This document shows, piece after piece, positions 17,869 through 27,416 of a DNA stretch of 64,000 bases. The DNA comes from Candidatus Nucleicultrix amoebiphila FS5 (GTDB lineage: Bacteria; Pseudomonadota; Alphaproteobacteria; Caedimonadales; Nucleicultricaceae): assembly GCF_002117145.1 (NCBI RefSeq), contig NZ_CP008743.1, positions 310,001-374,000 of the forward strand. The letters are read 5' to 3'. The translations under genes and the position numbers were made by a program. Numbering within the stretch: position 1 is the stretch's first letter; every line of letters begins with the position of its first letter. The notes below the pieces were generated by a model. It was not told the DNA's origin, ran no database searches, and saw only the letters and a list, made by a program, of their open reading frames with translations.

Positions 17869-18006
17869 TTAAAACCCTCGATAATCAACTGCTTTATTGA
17901 TAAAGACTTGACGCTTGTCGGAAAAAGACTCAGAACCGGCTATCATCTTATCAACTATATTGTTCATATTTTTTGTGTCATCCCTCTTGATAAGCAGGCT
18001 TTTCAT
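17869..18006 (-). CDS. Small 45-residue protein divergent from crcB
   Basis: Identical to the frame at 10621-10758. Here it sits in what appears to be the original context: its ATG at 18006 is 40 bases from the crcB ATG at 18047 on the other strand, so the two would share a very short divergent control region. Function unknown. The small size and lack of a visible ribosome binding site keep confidence low. Confidence 0.35.
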   Translation of the reverse strand: MKSLLIKRDDTKNMNNIVDKMIAGSESFSDKRQVFINKAVDYRGF

Positions 18007-18073
18007 TGTTTATGCTGCTAAAATAAAAAATTAAAACGGGAAGCCCATGATCTTAACATACACGGCAGTCGCC
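17971..18073. repeat. Recombination arm J3 (right junction)
   Basis: This arm carries G at 17998 and a four-base insertion near 18031 (aaaaaattaaaacggg) relative to J1 and J2, then continues into intact crcB after codon nine (18073). It is the presumed parental right arm. Confidence 0.85.
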
Positions 18074-18427
18074 ATTGGGGGCGCGTTAGGCGCAGTTTCA
18101 AGAGTGGCAATTAGTAAAGCTCTTCCAGCAACATTTTTAATACATTTACCGTTTCAAATGTTGGCTATCAATGTCATTGGTTGCTTTATGATGGGTCTCT
18201 TAGCGGAGATTTTTGCTTTTTATTGGCCTCCCTCCTCTACGTTCCAAACTTTTCTCACCGTTGGATTTCTTGGGGGATTTACTACTTTTTCAGCTTTTGC
18301 TTTAGAATTTGCCCTGCTTGTTGATCGGGGATTAATGATTTGGGCAACTCTTTATGCTGGTCTCAGCGTTATCTTTAGCCTCCTCGGATTTTTCTCAGGG
18401 ATGAAACTCATAAAATTCTTTCATTAA
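18047..18427 (+). CDS. crcB: Fluoride ion channel CrcB/Fluc
   Basis: This 126-residue, four-helix protein forms a dual-topology dimeric channel that expels fluoride from the cytoplasm. Family marks are GGALGAVSR near the N-terminus, the conserved Asn in NVIGCFMMG, and the signature GFLGGFTTFSAFALE around residues 70-84. It is the only intact crcB; its first nine codons recur at 3547 and 10795 as fragments. I see no fluoride-riboswitch-like structure upstream. The start is the ATG after acgggaagccc, a modest ribosome binding site. Confidence 0.93.
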   Translation: MILTYTAVAIGGALGAVSRVAISKALPATFLIHLPFQMLAINVIGCFMMGLLAEIFAFYWPPSSTFQTFLTVGFLGGFTTFSAFALEFALLVDRGLMIWATLYAGLSVIFSLLGFFSGMKLIKFFH

Positions 18428-18469
18428 CCTCATAAAAAAGAAGAACAGGCTTTGTATGAGTCGTTTGTT

Positions 18470-18970
18470 TTATGCTGCTTCTATTGCATACGCGGGTAGA
18501 GCTATATTGAGGTCACGGCCAAGGAAGTTTAAGAGCAAATGAACACGTTCCTGGTCTCCCATCCGTTCAAAAATCGCCTTGTATCCTTGAAAAGCCCCAT
18601 CAGTGATTTGAACGGCATCTCCTTTGATGAACATGCATAAAGTATCGAGAGCAACCCCTCCTTCAGCAGTTTCACGGTTCTTAAGGGATTGAATAATGAA
18701 TTCAGGAACTTCCATGGGACGCTCTTCATTGACTAAAAGATAAGAGACTCCCCGCGTACCATTAACGCTCCGCCATCGATCGATTTCCAAATCCATACGA
18801 ACAAATAAATATCTTGGGAAAAGAGGAGCTAATATTGTTTCGACTCGACGCGCATGACGGCGTGTACGCTTAAAACGTGGCAAATAGACTTCATATGTTT
18901 GCTGCTCAAGATTTTGTTTCGCTTGTAATTCTTTTGAAGGTTGGCAATAGACTAAATACCATTTCTTCAT
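18470..18970 (-). CDS. NusG/RfaH-like transcription elongation factor
   Basis: The 166-residue protein begins MKKWYLVYCQPSKELQAKQN, the NGN domain of NusG-family factors, which bind RNA polymerase and suppress pausing. The segment LFPRYLFVRMDLE and the C-terminal KOW-like part (FIKGDAVQITDGAFQGYKAI) complete the RfaH-like layout. RfaH paralogues usually promote transcription of long polysaccharide or secretion operons. The start at 18970 has a strong GGAGAAGG site and overlaps the stop of the upstream regulator as ATGA, indicating translational coupling. The longer frame reaching 19063 runs inside the upstream gene. A plausible target is the glycosyltransferase operon at 35-41 kb. Confidence 0.85.
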   Translation of the reverse strand: MKKWYLVYCQPSKELQAKQNLEQQTYEVYLPRFKRTRRHARRVETILAPLFPRYLFVRMDLEIDRWRSVNGTRGVSYLLVNEERPMEVPEFIIQSLKNRETAEGGVALDTLCMFIKGDAVQITDGAFQGYKAIFERMGDQERVHLLLNFLGRDLNIALPAYAIEAA

Positions 18971-19605
18971 GAAGCCTTCTCCATTGCGCCTATTTCGGCG
19001 CGGGAAATATGAAGAACGTTTAGAGTCAAAAGCCTTTGGTCGTCTATGACATCCTTCAGACAATCGTAGGTATCTTGTGGATCCATAATATCTGTGATAA
19101 GAACAGCATCATATTTATTGAAATCGCCCGAAAGTGCCTCAAGGGATAACTGGAGAGAAAATCCATGGGCCACTAATCGGGCGATTTCTGATAAATCCCC
19201 ATCGCCAACCAATGCAATTTTTTCCCAGCCATGATTTTTACACTGTTCGAAAACAGACTGGCATTGAGATCTTGCATCACGGAAAAAGCTTAGGGAATTG
19301 GAAACATAATGGGCCACCATCCGACTTTTTTCTCGAAAACCCTCAGGTGTTAGATAGTAAGCAAAACGCTTTGCAGGAACTTGGCTTGCCCTGAGCCATC
19401 CCTTTTTAATGCAGCGTTTAATGTAATTATTCATGAGTCCTAGAGCTATCCCTAGTTCTGAAGCGAGCGCCCTTTGAGAAACAGAAGGATTCGCTTCAAT
19501 ATGAGACATAAGGCGTAACATTACCTTATTTTCAGTATTTTCTTTATTCTTCTGAAAGGCAGCCATTTCTTTCTCTAGCTTTTGCTCTTTTTTCATTGCG
19601 TTCAT
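18967..19605 (-). CDS. MarR-type winged-helix regulator, EPS-associated type
   Basis: A winged helix-turn-helix is visible at about residues 30-85 (VSQRALASELGIALGLMNNY, then IKKGWL as recognition-side sequence and the wing AYYLTPEGFREK). A long C-terminal domain follows, with HGWEKIALVGDGDLSEIARL, which looks like a small nucleotide- or metabolite-binding fold. Similar MarR-type proteins sit beside RfaH-like factors in alphaproteobacterial exopolysaccharide loci. The frame opens at TTG 19641. ATG 19605 or 19596 is more likely, and the choice is uncertain. It overlaps the RfaH-like gene by four bases. Confidence 0.75.
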   Translation of the reverse strand: MNAMKKEQKLEKEMAAFQKNKENTENKVMLRLMSHIEANPSVSQRALASELGIALGLMNNYIKRCIKKGWLRASQVPAKRFAYYLTPEGFREKSRMVAHYVSNSLSFFRDARSQCQSVFEQCKNHGWEKIALVGDGDLSEIARLVAHGFSLQLSLEALSGDFNKYDAVLITDIMDPQDTYDCLKDVIDDQRLLTLNVLHISRAEIGAMEKAS

Positions 19606-19752
19606 AATAAGAACACTACACCCCATGGGATGGTCCGTCAAGGGAGTTGATGAAAGATTCTTAATTTCAGAGCGTACAACGCGTAAATGATAGAATTAAA
19701 TCTTCGCAACAGTTCAATAATGGTCAGTTTAAGTATTATAAATTACTATATA

Positions 19753-21402
19753 TTAAAGCAAATGGACCACCACGGGTGGTTTTTTGCCTCTTAAACTATT
19801 AATTACACGACGGGTTGTTATACGAATCAGTTCCTGAGCATCTTCTCTATCTTCGATATTTTCAGCTTTTGTAAAAGCATGTTGAAGAGCGTCTTGGATA
19901 ACCTCGATCGTTGATTCTTCACTTCCCTCTTCAACGACACCCAGCACTGTAATTTCTGGTATGCCTTTCAGCATATGAGACCGCGACAATGTGGCTGAGA
20001 CAAAAACAACCCCCGAATTCATGAGACGATGGCGATCTCTCATTTGGATTCCACTGAAGGGTACGATGACTTCACCATCAAGCGCCAAACGAGCAGCGCC
20101 TATATCATCAACAATTTTTGGTTTGCCTGGAGCAAGCTGAATCAAAGAACCATTGTGAGGAACAATGGTATTTTTAATACCATTTTCATGTCCGAAGGCA
20201 GCATGTTCTCTTAAATGAGCTTGCTCACCATGCACAGGAACAAGAATTTCTGGCTTCACCCATTTATACATATCTTTGAGTTCATCACGTGCTGGATGAC
20301 CAGAAACGTGGATATCGTCTTCATAAGACGCGTTAATAACAAAAGCACCCGCTTCGATCAAATTTTCCTGCAAACGCTTGATCGCATCTTCGTTGCCAGG
20401 AATCATTCTAGAGGAAAATATGACGGAATCGCCTTCCTCAATCTTTACACGCGGATGCTGGCCACTCGCAATACGGGCCAGAGCAGACCGAGGTTCGCCT
20501 TGAGAACCTGTACAAATAACCAATGACTTGGAACGTTCAATTTTTTTGACGTCTTCTTCTCCGAAGAAACTATCAATATCTTTTAAATAACCGCTCTGCC
20601 TTGCTGCTTGATCCATACGACTTAAGGAACGTCCAACCAATGCGGCTTTACGGCCAGATTTTTTTGCGGCCAACGCGCATGTTTCGAGACGTGCCACATT
20701 GCTCGCAAAACAAGCAATAAAAACACGCCCTGTTTGTTTTGCAACCAAGTCTATGAGTTTTTCGCGTACGTCGGCTTCTGAACCAGATCTGCCTTCAACA
20801 AATACATTCGTAGAATCACACACAAGCGCTAAAACTCCCTCATCTCCAAGATTTTTTAGAGCTTTAATGTCTGTTGATTTTCCCAACATAGGTGCTGGGT
20901 CTACTTTCCAGTCGCCTGTATGTACGATCGTTCCATAAGGAGTTTTTATGGCTAAAACATTTGGTTCTGGGATAGAATGGGTAATATCAATAAATTCAAT
21001 ATTAAATTCTCTCAGCTGTAATGAGCCTCCCAAAGGTATTTCTATTAAAGGAACTTCTTTATGTAGACCGACCTCTTTGAGCTTTTCTTTGACTAGCCAA
21101 AGCGTAAATGGGGTAGCATAAATCGGACATTTCAATCGTTCCCAAAGATAAGGAACGGCCCCGATGTGATCTTCATGAGCATGGGTGAGAACAAGTCCAA
21201 GAAGCTTTTTGCGGCGTTCGACAATAAAAGCTGGATCAGGCATTAAAACTTCAACGCCGAGATCACTTCCAAAGGTGACGCCTAAATCAACCATAATCCA
21301 TTGGTCATTGTAACCATAGAGATTCAAATTCATCCCAATTTCGTTAGAGCCTCCAAGAGGCAAAAAATAAAGAGGAGTATTGTGCTTTGTTTTTTTAATC
21401 AT
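19753..21402 (-). CDS. rnj: Ribonuclease J
   Basis: This 549-residue metallo-beta-lactamase/beta-CASP nuclease acts in RNA turnover and rRNA maturation, with 5' exonuclease and endonuclease activity. The zinc site THAHEDHIGA is at residues 73-82 (H74, H76, D78, H79). The beta-CASP part holds LVCDSTNVFVEGRSGSE and VICTGSQGEPRSALARI, and HPARDELKDMYKWVKP and PVHGEQAHLREHA follow. The C-terminal domain ends with GKKPPVVVHLL. It sits 18 bases downstream of birA, in the common alphaproteobacterial order nuoN-birA-rnj. Confidence 0.96.
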   Translation of the reverse strand: MIKKTKHNTPLYFLPLGGSNEIGMNLNLYGYNDQWIMVDLGVTFGSDLGVEVLMPDPAFIVERRKKLLGLVLTHAHEDHIGAVPYLWERLKCPIYATPFTLWLVKEKLKEVGLHKEVPLIEIPLGGSLQLREFNIEFIDITHSIPEPNVLAIKTPYGTIVHTGDWKVDPAPMLGKSTDIKALKNLGDEGVLALVCDSTNVFVEGRSGSEADVREKLIDLVAKQTGRVFIACFASNVARLETCALAAKKSGRKAALVGRSLSRMDQAARQSGYLKDIDSFFGEEDVKKIERSKSLVICTGSQGEPRSALARIASGQHPRVKIEEGDSVIFSSRMIPGNEDAIKRLQENLIEAGAFVINASYEDDIHVSGHPARDELKDMYKWVKPEILVPVHGEQAHLREHAAFGHENGIKNTIVPHNGSLIQLAPGKPKIVDDIGAARLALDGEVIVPFSGIQMRDRHRLMNSGVVFVSATLSRSHMLKGIPEITVLGVVEEGSEESTIEVIQDALQHAFTKAENIEDREDAQELIRITTRRVINSLRGKKPPVVVHLL

Positions 21403-21420
21403 AGTATTCTTTAATCATCC

Positions 21421-22176
21421 TTAAAAATAGACATCTCCAGCAGTCAGTGCATGACGCACACCTTCGGGGGTTTCTATCAATAATCGTCCTAGATTATCCA
21501 AGTCAAGAAAACGTCCTAGGATTTCCTGTGAGCCGTGAGAAGTTTTTATATTCACACGAATATCTTTCCCTACATGAGCAGCTGAGGCGAGCCATTCTTT
21601 ACATATGGGCTCAAACCCTTGAGTCTTCAAGATCCTTTCAACAATATCAAAGTTTGCCAAAAGTTCTCGCAATAACTGAAGCGGTTGCAATGCGTGTCCC
21701 GTTTCAGCTTGCATATGACTTGCTGGATAGCTTGTTTCTTGTGGCGCAGCAATTAAGTTCACACCTATACCAATAATCAGCCAATTTTGATTATTAAGAG
21801 ATGATTTTTCAGCCTCTAATAAAATGCCTGCAATCTTTTTGCTATTCAAAAGAACATCATTAGGCCACTTATAATTTAATATATTGTTTGAACCTATATA
21901 TTTTTGCAGGGTTCTTCCAACCGAGAGGGCAGAAACGAATGATAATAAAGGCCAGTCATTTTCTGAGATATCAGGACGAATCATTAAAGAAGCATGAAAA
22001 TTTCCCTTTAATGAAATCCAAGATCTGCTCTCACGACCACGACCTTTTGTTTGAGTTTCAGCTATTAAAACTGTTTTGGAAGCAACTTCTGTCTTCTCTA
22101 ATAATAAATGAGCCTCAGTCATTGTCGAATCAATCGCTTGATATTCTTTAATTTGCCAATCTCTGTAAGATGTCAT
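21421..22176 (-). CDS. birA: Biotin--[acetyl-CoA-carboxylase] ligase
   Basis: This ligase activates biotin with ATP and attaches it to the carboxyl-carrier protein of acetyl-CoA carboxylase. The biotinyl-AMP loop motif appears as KGRGRESRSWIS, with the following strand LKGNFHASLMI. The ATP/biotin site is LNYKWPNDVLLNSKKIAGIL, followed by IGIGVNL. At 251 residues it lacks the N-terminal helix-turn-helix of E. coli BirA, so it is the monofunctional type without repressor activity. It lies 13 bases after nuoN. Confidence 0.95.
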   Translation of the reverse strand: MTSYRDWQIKEYQAIDSTMTEAHLLLEKTEVASKTVLIAETQTKGRGRESRSWISLKGNFHASLMIRPDISENDWPLLSFVSALSVGRTLQKYIGSNNILNYKWPNDVLLNSKKIAGILLEAEKSSLNNQNWLIIGIGVNLIAAPQETSYPASHMQAETGHALQPLQLLRELLANFDIVERILKTQGFEPICKEWLASAAHVGKDIRVNIKTSHGSQEILGRFLDLDNLGRLLIETPEGVRHALTAGDVYF

Positions 22177-22189
22177 CCGAAGAACCTCT

Positions 22190-23644
22190 TCAATTCTTTA
22201 TTAGACTTTGGCAAGCATCTTCAGCGAGATTTAAGAAAGTATCGGGAAAAATCATATACGCTAAAGCAAAAACAGCCGCTGCAAGCATCACCCAAACAGT
22301 TTCACGCCGCATCACGCGATCCATTCGAAATGTTCCTTCACGCACTGCGTTATTAAAATACATCACTTTAATAATGCGTAGATAATAAGCAGAAGCAATG
22401 ATGCTCGCGATTAAACCAATAATCGCTGTTTTATAAAACTTTCCTTCAATAGCAATCATAAACACATTAAACTTAGCAAAGAAGCCAGCTAAAGGAGGAA
22501 TACCCGATAGTGCAAATAGAAAAATTGCAAGGCATGCTGCTACTTTTGGAGCGTCTTTGGATAATCCAGATAAATCCTTTACATCCTCAACTAATACTCC
22601 ATGCCTTCTCATGTTAAGAAGCGTCGCAAAGACACCTATCGAAAGAATTGCGTAAATCATTAAATAAACAAGAACACTTGGTATAGACTGGGGAGTACCA
22701 GTAAGCATTCCTAGTAATGCAAACCCCATATGTGAAATTGTACTGTACGCTAAAAGACGTTTAATATTGCTTTGCCATAAAGCGAAAAAAGCTCCCAACA
22801 GCATAGAAGCAATAGAGAGAAGCATTATCAATGGTTGCCAAAGAGCTACATATTCTCCAAACACTTCAATAAGGAGACGAATCCATAATACAAAAGCTGC
22901 GATTTTAGGTGCCGATGTCAAAAAAGCGGTGACTGGTGTGGGACTCCCCTCATAAACATCAGGTGTCCACATGTGAAAAGGCGCTAAAGAAATTTTAAAA
23001 GCCATGGCAGCAAGAATAAAAGCTAACCCCACAGCTACAGCGATCGGTTGAGACTCAGGATCCAAAGTCATTGCTCGCGCAACACCATGGAAATCGGTTG
23101 TACCTGCGTATCCATAGATCATACTGATACCATAGAGAAGAAAAGCTGTTGATAAAGCACCTAGAATAAAATACTTAAGACCAGCCTCGCTAGATGAGAG
23201 CTTGTCACGCTGTAAAGCAACAATTATGTATAACGTTAAACTTTGCATCTCAAGTCCAACAAAAACTGTCATAAAATCAGCTGCAGACATGAACACAAGC
23301 ATACCGAGAGTTGCAAAAAGAATAAGCACTGGATATTCAAACCGACCAATTTCTTCGCGTTCCAAATGCCGGAAAGACATCAGAAGCACTAATACAACAG
23401 AAATGAGAACGATGATCTTGGTAAACTGTGTAAAACTGTTGGTCAGAAAATGCCCATTGAAAGAAAGCTGTCCTTCAACGACAACAAAAAATGACATTAC
23501 TGCAGTCAATATGAGAGTTGAAAGAGCACCATAACTAATGATCTTTAAAGTTTCATTGCTTCTCATGACCCCCATCATTAATAGAGCTGGAGCCATTACA
23601 GCTAGAAAAATTTCAGGAAGTCCAGGATTGAGTGCAAACAACAT
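22190..23644 (-). CDS. nuoN: NADH-quinone oxidoreductase subunit N
   Basis: This is an antiporter-like membrane subunit of complex I, one of three proton-translocating modules. At 484 residues with about 14 helices it is of usual length. The conserved segments include LEMQSLTLYIIVAL (helix 5 Glu region), YFILGALSTAFLLYG, KISLAPFHMWTPDVYEGSP and LLAYSTISHMGFALLG. It lies 11 bases after nuoM in a compact operon. Confidence 0.96.
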   Translation of the reverse strand: MLFALNPGLPEIFLAVMAPALLMMGVMRSNETLKIISYGALSTLILTAVMSFFVVVEGQLSFNGHFLTNSFTQFTKIIVLISVVLVLLMSFRHLEREEIGRFEYPVLILFATLGMLVFMSAADFMTVFVGLEMQSLTLYIIVALQRDKLSSSEAGLKYFILGALSTAFLLYGISMIYGYAGTTDFHGVARAMTLDPESQPIAVAVGLAFILAAMAFKISLAPFHMWTPDVYEGSPTPVTAFLTSAPKIAAFVLWIRLLIEVFGEYVALWQPLIMLLSIASMLLGAFFALWQSNIKRLLAYSTISHMGFALLGMLTGTPQSIPSVLVYLMIYAILSIGVFATLLNMRRHGVLVEDVKDLSGLSKDAPKVAACLAIFLFALSGIPPLAGFFAKFNVFMIAIEGKFYKTAIIGLIASIIASAYYLRIIKVMYFNNAVREGTFRMDRVMRRETVWVMLAAAVFALAYMIFPDTFLNLAEDACQSLIKN

Positions 23645-23655
23645 ATATATCCTCT

Positions 23656-25179
23656 TTAAAGAACCTGTTCGTGTTGAATATGGCTCTTTTGAACTGTATC
23701 TCTTTGTGATTTATAGAGCATCACAATACGTTTTAAGCTTTCTTCACTCAGACTAAGTAAAGGTTTTGGCCATATACCTAAAATTATCGTAAGAACAGCT
23801 AATGGCACGAGAGCAATTTTTTCTTGCCAACAAAGATCAAAAAGTTTCTTTACTTTCTCACCATTGGGTTTTCCATAAAAAAGCCTCTTATAAAGTCCCA
23901 AAGCATAGGCTGCAGCTAAAATTATTCCCAATCCCATACCGGCAGCTAACCAACCATTAGTTTTAAAAGCAGCAATCATCACTAGCAGTTCTCCGATAAA
24001 CCCACTCGTTCCAGGTAATCCAACAGCGCCTAGAATGAAAATCATAAAAAGAACACTAAAATAAGGCATCACATGCACAACACCGCCGTATTGGTCAATA
24101 AGTCGTGTATGCAAACGGTCGTACAAAACACCAACACACAAGAAAAGCGCTCCCGAAATTATTCCATGACTAATCATTTGAAACATAGCCCCTTGAAGCC
24201 CCTGTAATGAAAAAGTGAACAATCCAAACGTAACAAATCCCATATGAGCTATAGAGGAATAAGCGATAAGTTTTTTCATATCAGACTGCACTAAAGCAAC
24301 GAGAGAGGTGTACACAACAGCCACGATACTAAGAATAAAAACAAACGGTGCAAAAAACTGACTTGCTTCGGGAAACATGGGCAAGGAAAATCGCAAAAAA
24401 CCATAACCACCCATTTTTAATAGAATCGCTGCAAGAACGACTGACCCTGCTGTTGGCGCTTCAACGTGAGCATAAGGCAACCAGGTGTGAACAGGCCACA
24501 TAGGAATTTTGATCGCAAACGACGCAAAGAAAGCTAACCAAAGCCAAATTTGCATCGTATGCGAAAAGCTATGCGCTTGCGCAGCTTCAATGCTCGTTGA
24601 TCCAACAGAAAAATAAATGGTTAAAATAGCGATGAGACTTAACACTGATCCCGCAAATGTATAAAGAAAAAATTTAAATGCCGAATATACTCGGTTCTCT
24701 CCTCCCCAAATGCCTATAATCAAAAACATTGGGATTAACACTGCTTCGAAAAAGAGATAAAAAAGAACAAAATCAAGAGCGACAAAAGTTCCAACCATTA
24801 AAGTCTCAAGCACGAGAAATGCAATCATATATTCTTTCACACGTTTATCAATTGCACGAAAACTTGAGAGTATAGCGAGAGGGGTAAGAAAAGTTGTAAG
24901 CAAAACAAAGAGCAGAGAAACTCCATCAATGCCTAAATGATAGGAAATATTAAAGCGCTCTATCCACATATGTTTTTCGACGAGCTGAAAGTCTGCTTTG
25001 GAAGAATCAAAAAAGAAAAGAACAACCAAGTTACTGATGAAGGTACCGAAAGATGTTAAGATCGCTACCGCACGTGCATTTCTCATAACCATCTGCTCTT
25101 CACCGCGAATCAGCAAAATAAAAAACGCCCCTAAAAGCGGCAGAAAAGTCGTGATAGAGAGCAACGGTAAATCACTCAT
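23656..25179 (-). CDS. nuoM: NADH-quinone oxidoreductase subunit M
   Basis: A 507-residue antiporter-like subunit of complex I. Diagnostic segments are LGIDGVSLLFVLLTTFLTPL, the helix-5 motif VLFYLFFEAVLIPMFLIIG, AIKIPMWPVHTWLPYAHVEA with its conserved Lys, and KKLIAYSSIAHMGFVTFG. The gene follows nuoL with 27 intervening bases and precedes nuoN. Confidence 0.97.
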   Translation of the reverse strand: MSDLPLLSITTFLPLLGAFFILLIRGEEQMVMRNARAVAILTSFGTFISNLVVLFFFDSSKADFQLVEKHMWIERFNISYHLGIDGVSLLFVLLTTFLTPLAILSSFRAIDKRVKEYMIAFLVLETLMVGTFVALDFVLFYLFFEAVLIPMFLIIGIWGGENRVYSAFKFFLYTFAGSVLSLIAILTIYFSVGSTSIEAAQAHSFSHTMQIWLWLAFFASFAIKIPMWPVHTWLPYAHVEAPTAGSVVLAAILLKMGGYGFLRFSLPMFPEASQFFAPFVFILSIVAVVYTSLVALVQSDMKKLIAYSSIAHMGFVTFGLFTFSLQGLQGAMFQMISHGIISGALFLCVGVLYDRLHTRLIDQYGGVVHVMPYFSVLFMIFILGAVGLPGTSGFIGELLVMIAAFKTNGWLAAGMGLGIILAAAYALGLYKRLFYGKPNGEKVKKLFDLCWQEKIALVPLAVLTIILGIWPKPLLSLSEESLKRIVMLYKSQRDTVQKSHIQHEQVL

Positions 25180-25206
25180 GACTTTTTCCTATAAAAACAC
25201 AACACT

Positions 25207-27114
25207 TCATTTCAAGCACCACCACAAAATGCCAACAACACCTATCACCATGCCAAATGCATAGTGATACACAAACCCCGTTTGCATATAACGCAAACGA
25301 TGCGCTATGCGTCCCACCATATCTGCCGCACCATCAGGTCCATAACCATCGATGGTTATTTCATCGCCTCGGCGCCAAAAGATCAGTCCAATTTTTTTAA
25401 CGGGAGAAACAAAAATCCAATTATAGAGTTCGTCAAAGTACCATTTATTATAAAGGAACGTATATAATCCTGATAATTTTTGAGCGAGAAGCTGAGGTAA
25501 TCTCGTTAAACGCACATATAAAAGAAAACTAACACCTATGCCTAAGAAACTCACGAGAATTGGCAACTGTTGAATAATTGAAGAACTCTCTTCATGTGTA
25601 AGATTAACTACAATAGATTGCATCCAATATTCTTTAGACAAGAATGCAGAATTCGCAATAAAACCCACAAACACAGCACCAACAGATAAAAAGAGCAACG
25701 GTGTTAACATAATCAGAGAAGGTTCATGTACATGACTTTGCACTTTTTCATCAGCTCTAGATTTTCCTGTAAAAGTTAGAAAAATTAAACGCCAAGAATA
25801 GAGAGCGGTTAAAAATGCGGCGACTAAGCCCATCGTATAAGCAAAATTGCCAATCAATCCTTCTGTGTGTAATGCAGCTTCTAAGATAGCTTCTTTTGAA
25901 AAATAACCAGAAAAGAAAGGCGTACCTCCCAATGCAAGACTGCCGATAATCATCATGGAAAAAGTAACTGGAATATATTTGGCGAGCCCTCCCATGCGTT
26001 GCATGTTTTGTTCGTCAGACATGGCATGAATAACTGCGCCTGCTCCCAAAAAGAGTAACGCTTTAAAGAATGCATGGGTCACAAGATGAAAGATAGCTGC
26101 GTTATAAGCCGAAAGACCTGCTGCAAAAAACATATAGCCCAGCTGACTACATGTAGAATAAGCAATAACACGTTTGATATCATTTTGTGTAAGAGCTACA
26201 GTTCCAGCAAAGAGCGCTGTACTTGCACCAATCACAACTACAACAGAGCGTGCAAAAGGTGCCAATTCATACAATGGTGAAAGACGCGCCAAAAGAAAAA
26301 CCCCTGCTGTCACCATTGTTGCAGCATGAATTAATGCAGATACCGGTGTCGGACCTTCCATAGCATCGGGAAGCCACGTATGAAGACCGAGTTGAGCAGA
26401 TTTTCCCATAGCACCAAAAAACAGCAGTAACGCTACGACTTCATATGCTGGAATTGATAAATCATAGAAATTGAAGAAAGGTTTTGGTTGAAATTGAGCC
26501 ATTGTCAGCAATTTATCGATATTCACAGTTTGAAAAAGATAAAAGATGCACCCTATCCCCAAGATTAATCCTAAATCTCCTACGCGATTGACAACAAAAG
26601 CTTTTATTGCAGCATTGTTCGCTGAGGGGCGTTCATACCAATAACCAATAAGTAAATATGAAGCTAACCCTACTCCTTCCCATCCAAAGAATAACTGGAT
26701 TAAGTCTTGAGCAACTACTAAAATTAACATCATAAAAGTAAAGAGACCAAGATAAGCCATAAAACGAGCAGGGGTTTTATCATGTTCCATATAACCCACA
26801 GAATAAACGTGAATCAGAAATGAAATTAATGTCACCATCCCTACCATCGTCGCTGTAAGAGGATTGAGAACAATAGACCAGTTTGCAGTCAACTTTCCAA
26901 CCGCAATCCAAGAAAATAAATTAATCACTTGACTCTTCCCTTGCAGCACAACTTCCACATATGTGAGGGATCCACAAAGCGCTGAAAGTCCAAGTAAACC
27001 ACAGGACAAAATATTCATCGCTTTCTTCGATAAGTGCTGTCCTAGAGTCCCTACGAGAATAAAACTAAGCAGAGGAAGAAAAACAGTTAAAATTTGAATC
27101 ATGGAACTATCCAT
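25207..27114 (-). CDS. nuoL: NADH-quinone oxidoreductase subunit L
   Basis: A 635-residue antiporter-like subunit of complex I with the long lateral helix at the C-terminus. Visible marks are [20 protein letters not shown] (helix 5 Glu), [39 protein letters not shown] and the C-terminal [12 protein letters not shown]. It overlaps nuoK by eight bases, consistent with coupled translation. Confidence 0.97.
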   Translation of the reverse strand: MDSSMIQILTVFLPLLSFILVGTLGQHLSKKAMNILSCGLLGLSALCGSLTYVEVVLQGKSQVINLFSWIAVGKLTANWSIVLNPLTATMVGMVTLISFLIHVYSVGYMEHDKTPARFMAYLGLFTFMMLILVVAQDLIQLFFGWEGVGLASYLLIGYWYERPSANNAAIKAFVVNRVGDLGLILGIGCIFYLFQTVNIDKLLTMAQFQPKPFFNFYDLSIPAYEVVALLLFFGAMGKSAQLGLHTWLPDAMEGPTPVSALIHAATMVTAGVFLLARLSPLYELAPFARSVVVVIGASTALFAGTVALTQNDIKRVIAYSTCSQLGYMFFAAGLSAYNAAIFHLVTHAFFKALLFLGAGAVIHAMSDEQNMQRMGGLAKYIPVTFSMMIIGSLALGGTPFFSGYFSKEAILEAALHTEGLIGNFAYTMGLVAAFLTALYSWRLIFLTFTGKSRADEKVQSHVHEPSLIMLTPLLFLSVGAVFVGFIANSAFLSKEYWMQSIVVNLTHEESSSIIQQLPILVSFLGIGVSFLLYVRLTRLPQLLAQKLSGLYTFLYNKWYFDELYNWIFVSPVKKIGLIFWRRGDEITIDGYGPDGAADMVGRIAHRLRYMQTGFVYHYAFGMVIGVVGILWWCLK

Positions 27115-27415
27115 TCATAGAGCTCATATCTTCAATATCGATGCCCCCCTTATTGCGGTAATACACAACAAGGATCGCTAGACCGATAGCAGCTTCTGCT
27201 GCTGCAATTGTTAGAACAAAAATAGCAAATATTTGCCCTGTTAAATCATGGAGAAAATTCGAAAAAGCCACAAAATTAATATTCACTGCGAGAAGCATCA
27301 GCTCAATGGACATAAGAATCGTGATCACATTACGACGTCCCCCAAAAAGCCCAAAAACACCTATGACAAATAAAAGCGCTGCAACACTTAAATAGTGGAT
27401 CAAACTCACTTCCAT
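27107..27415 (-). CDS. nuoK: NADH-quinone oxidoreductase subunit K
   Basis: A 102-residue, three-helix subunit of complex I (MrpC-like). Conserved features are the glutamates in [17 protein letters not shown] and [17 protein letters not shown], both in membrane helices and required for proton coupling in the family. Length is normal. It starts one base after the nuoJ stop. Confidence 0.96.
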   Translation of the reverse strand: MEVSLIHYLSVAALLFVIGVFGLFGGRRNVITILMSIELMLLAVNINFVAFSNFLHDLTGQIFAIFVLTIAAAEAAIGLAILVVYYRNKGGIDIEDMSSMNG

Positions 27416-27416
27416 C

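Larger units (their letters stand above)
10751..17998. repeat. 7248-bp tandem duplication, copy 2
   Basis: This is the second copy of the unit, in direct orientation and immediately abutting copy 1. All seven main reading frames have the same lengths and translations as in copy 1, and the frameshift of the foreign gene is conserved. Near-perfect identity indicates a very recent event or ongoing homogenisation. Copy 2 ends at arm J3, beyond which crcB is intact. Confidence 0.95.

Noticed and set aside
17809-18046. Possible fluoride riboswitch ahead of crcB
   Set aside because: I could not find the crcB-motif pseudoknot core in this stretch; the region is better explained by the small divergent gene and the recombination arm.
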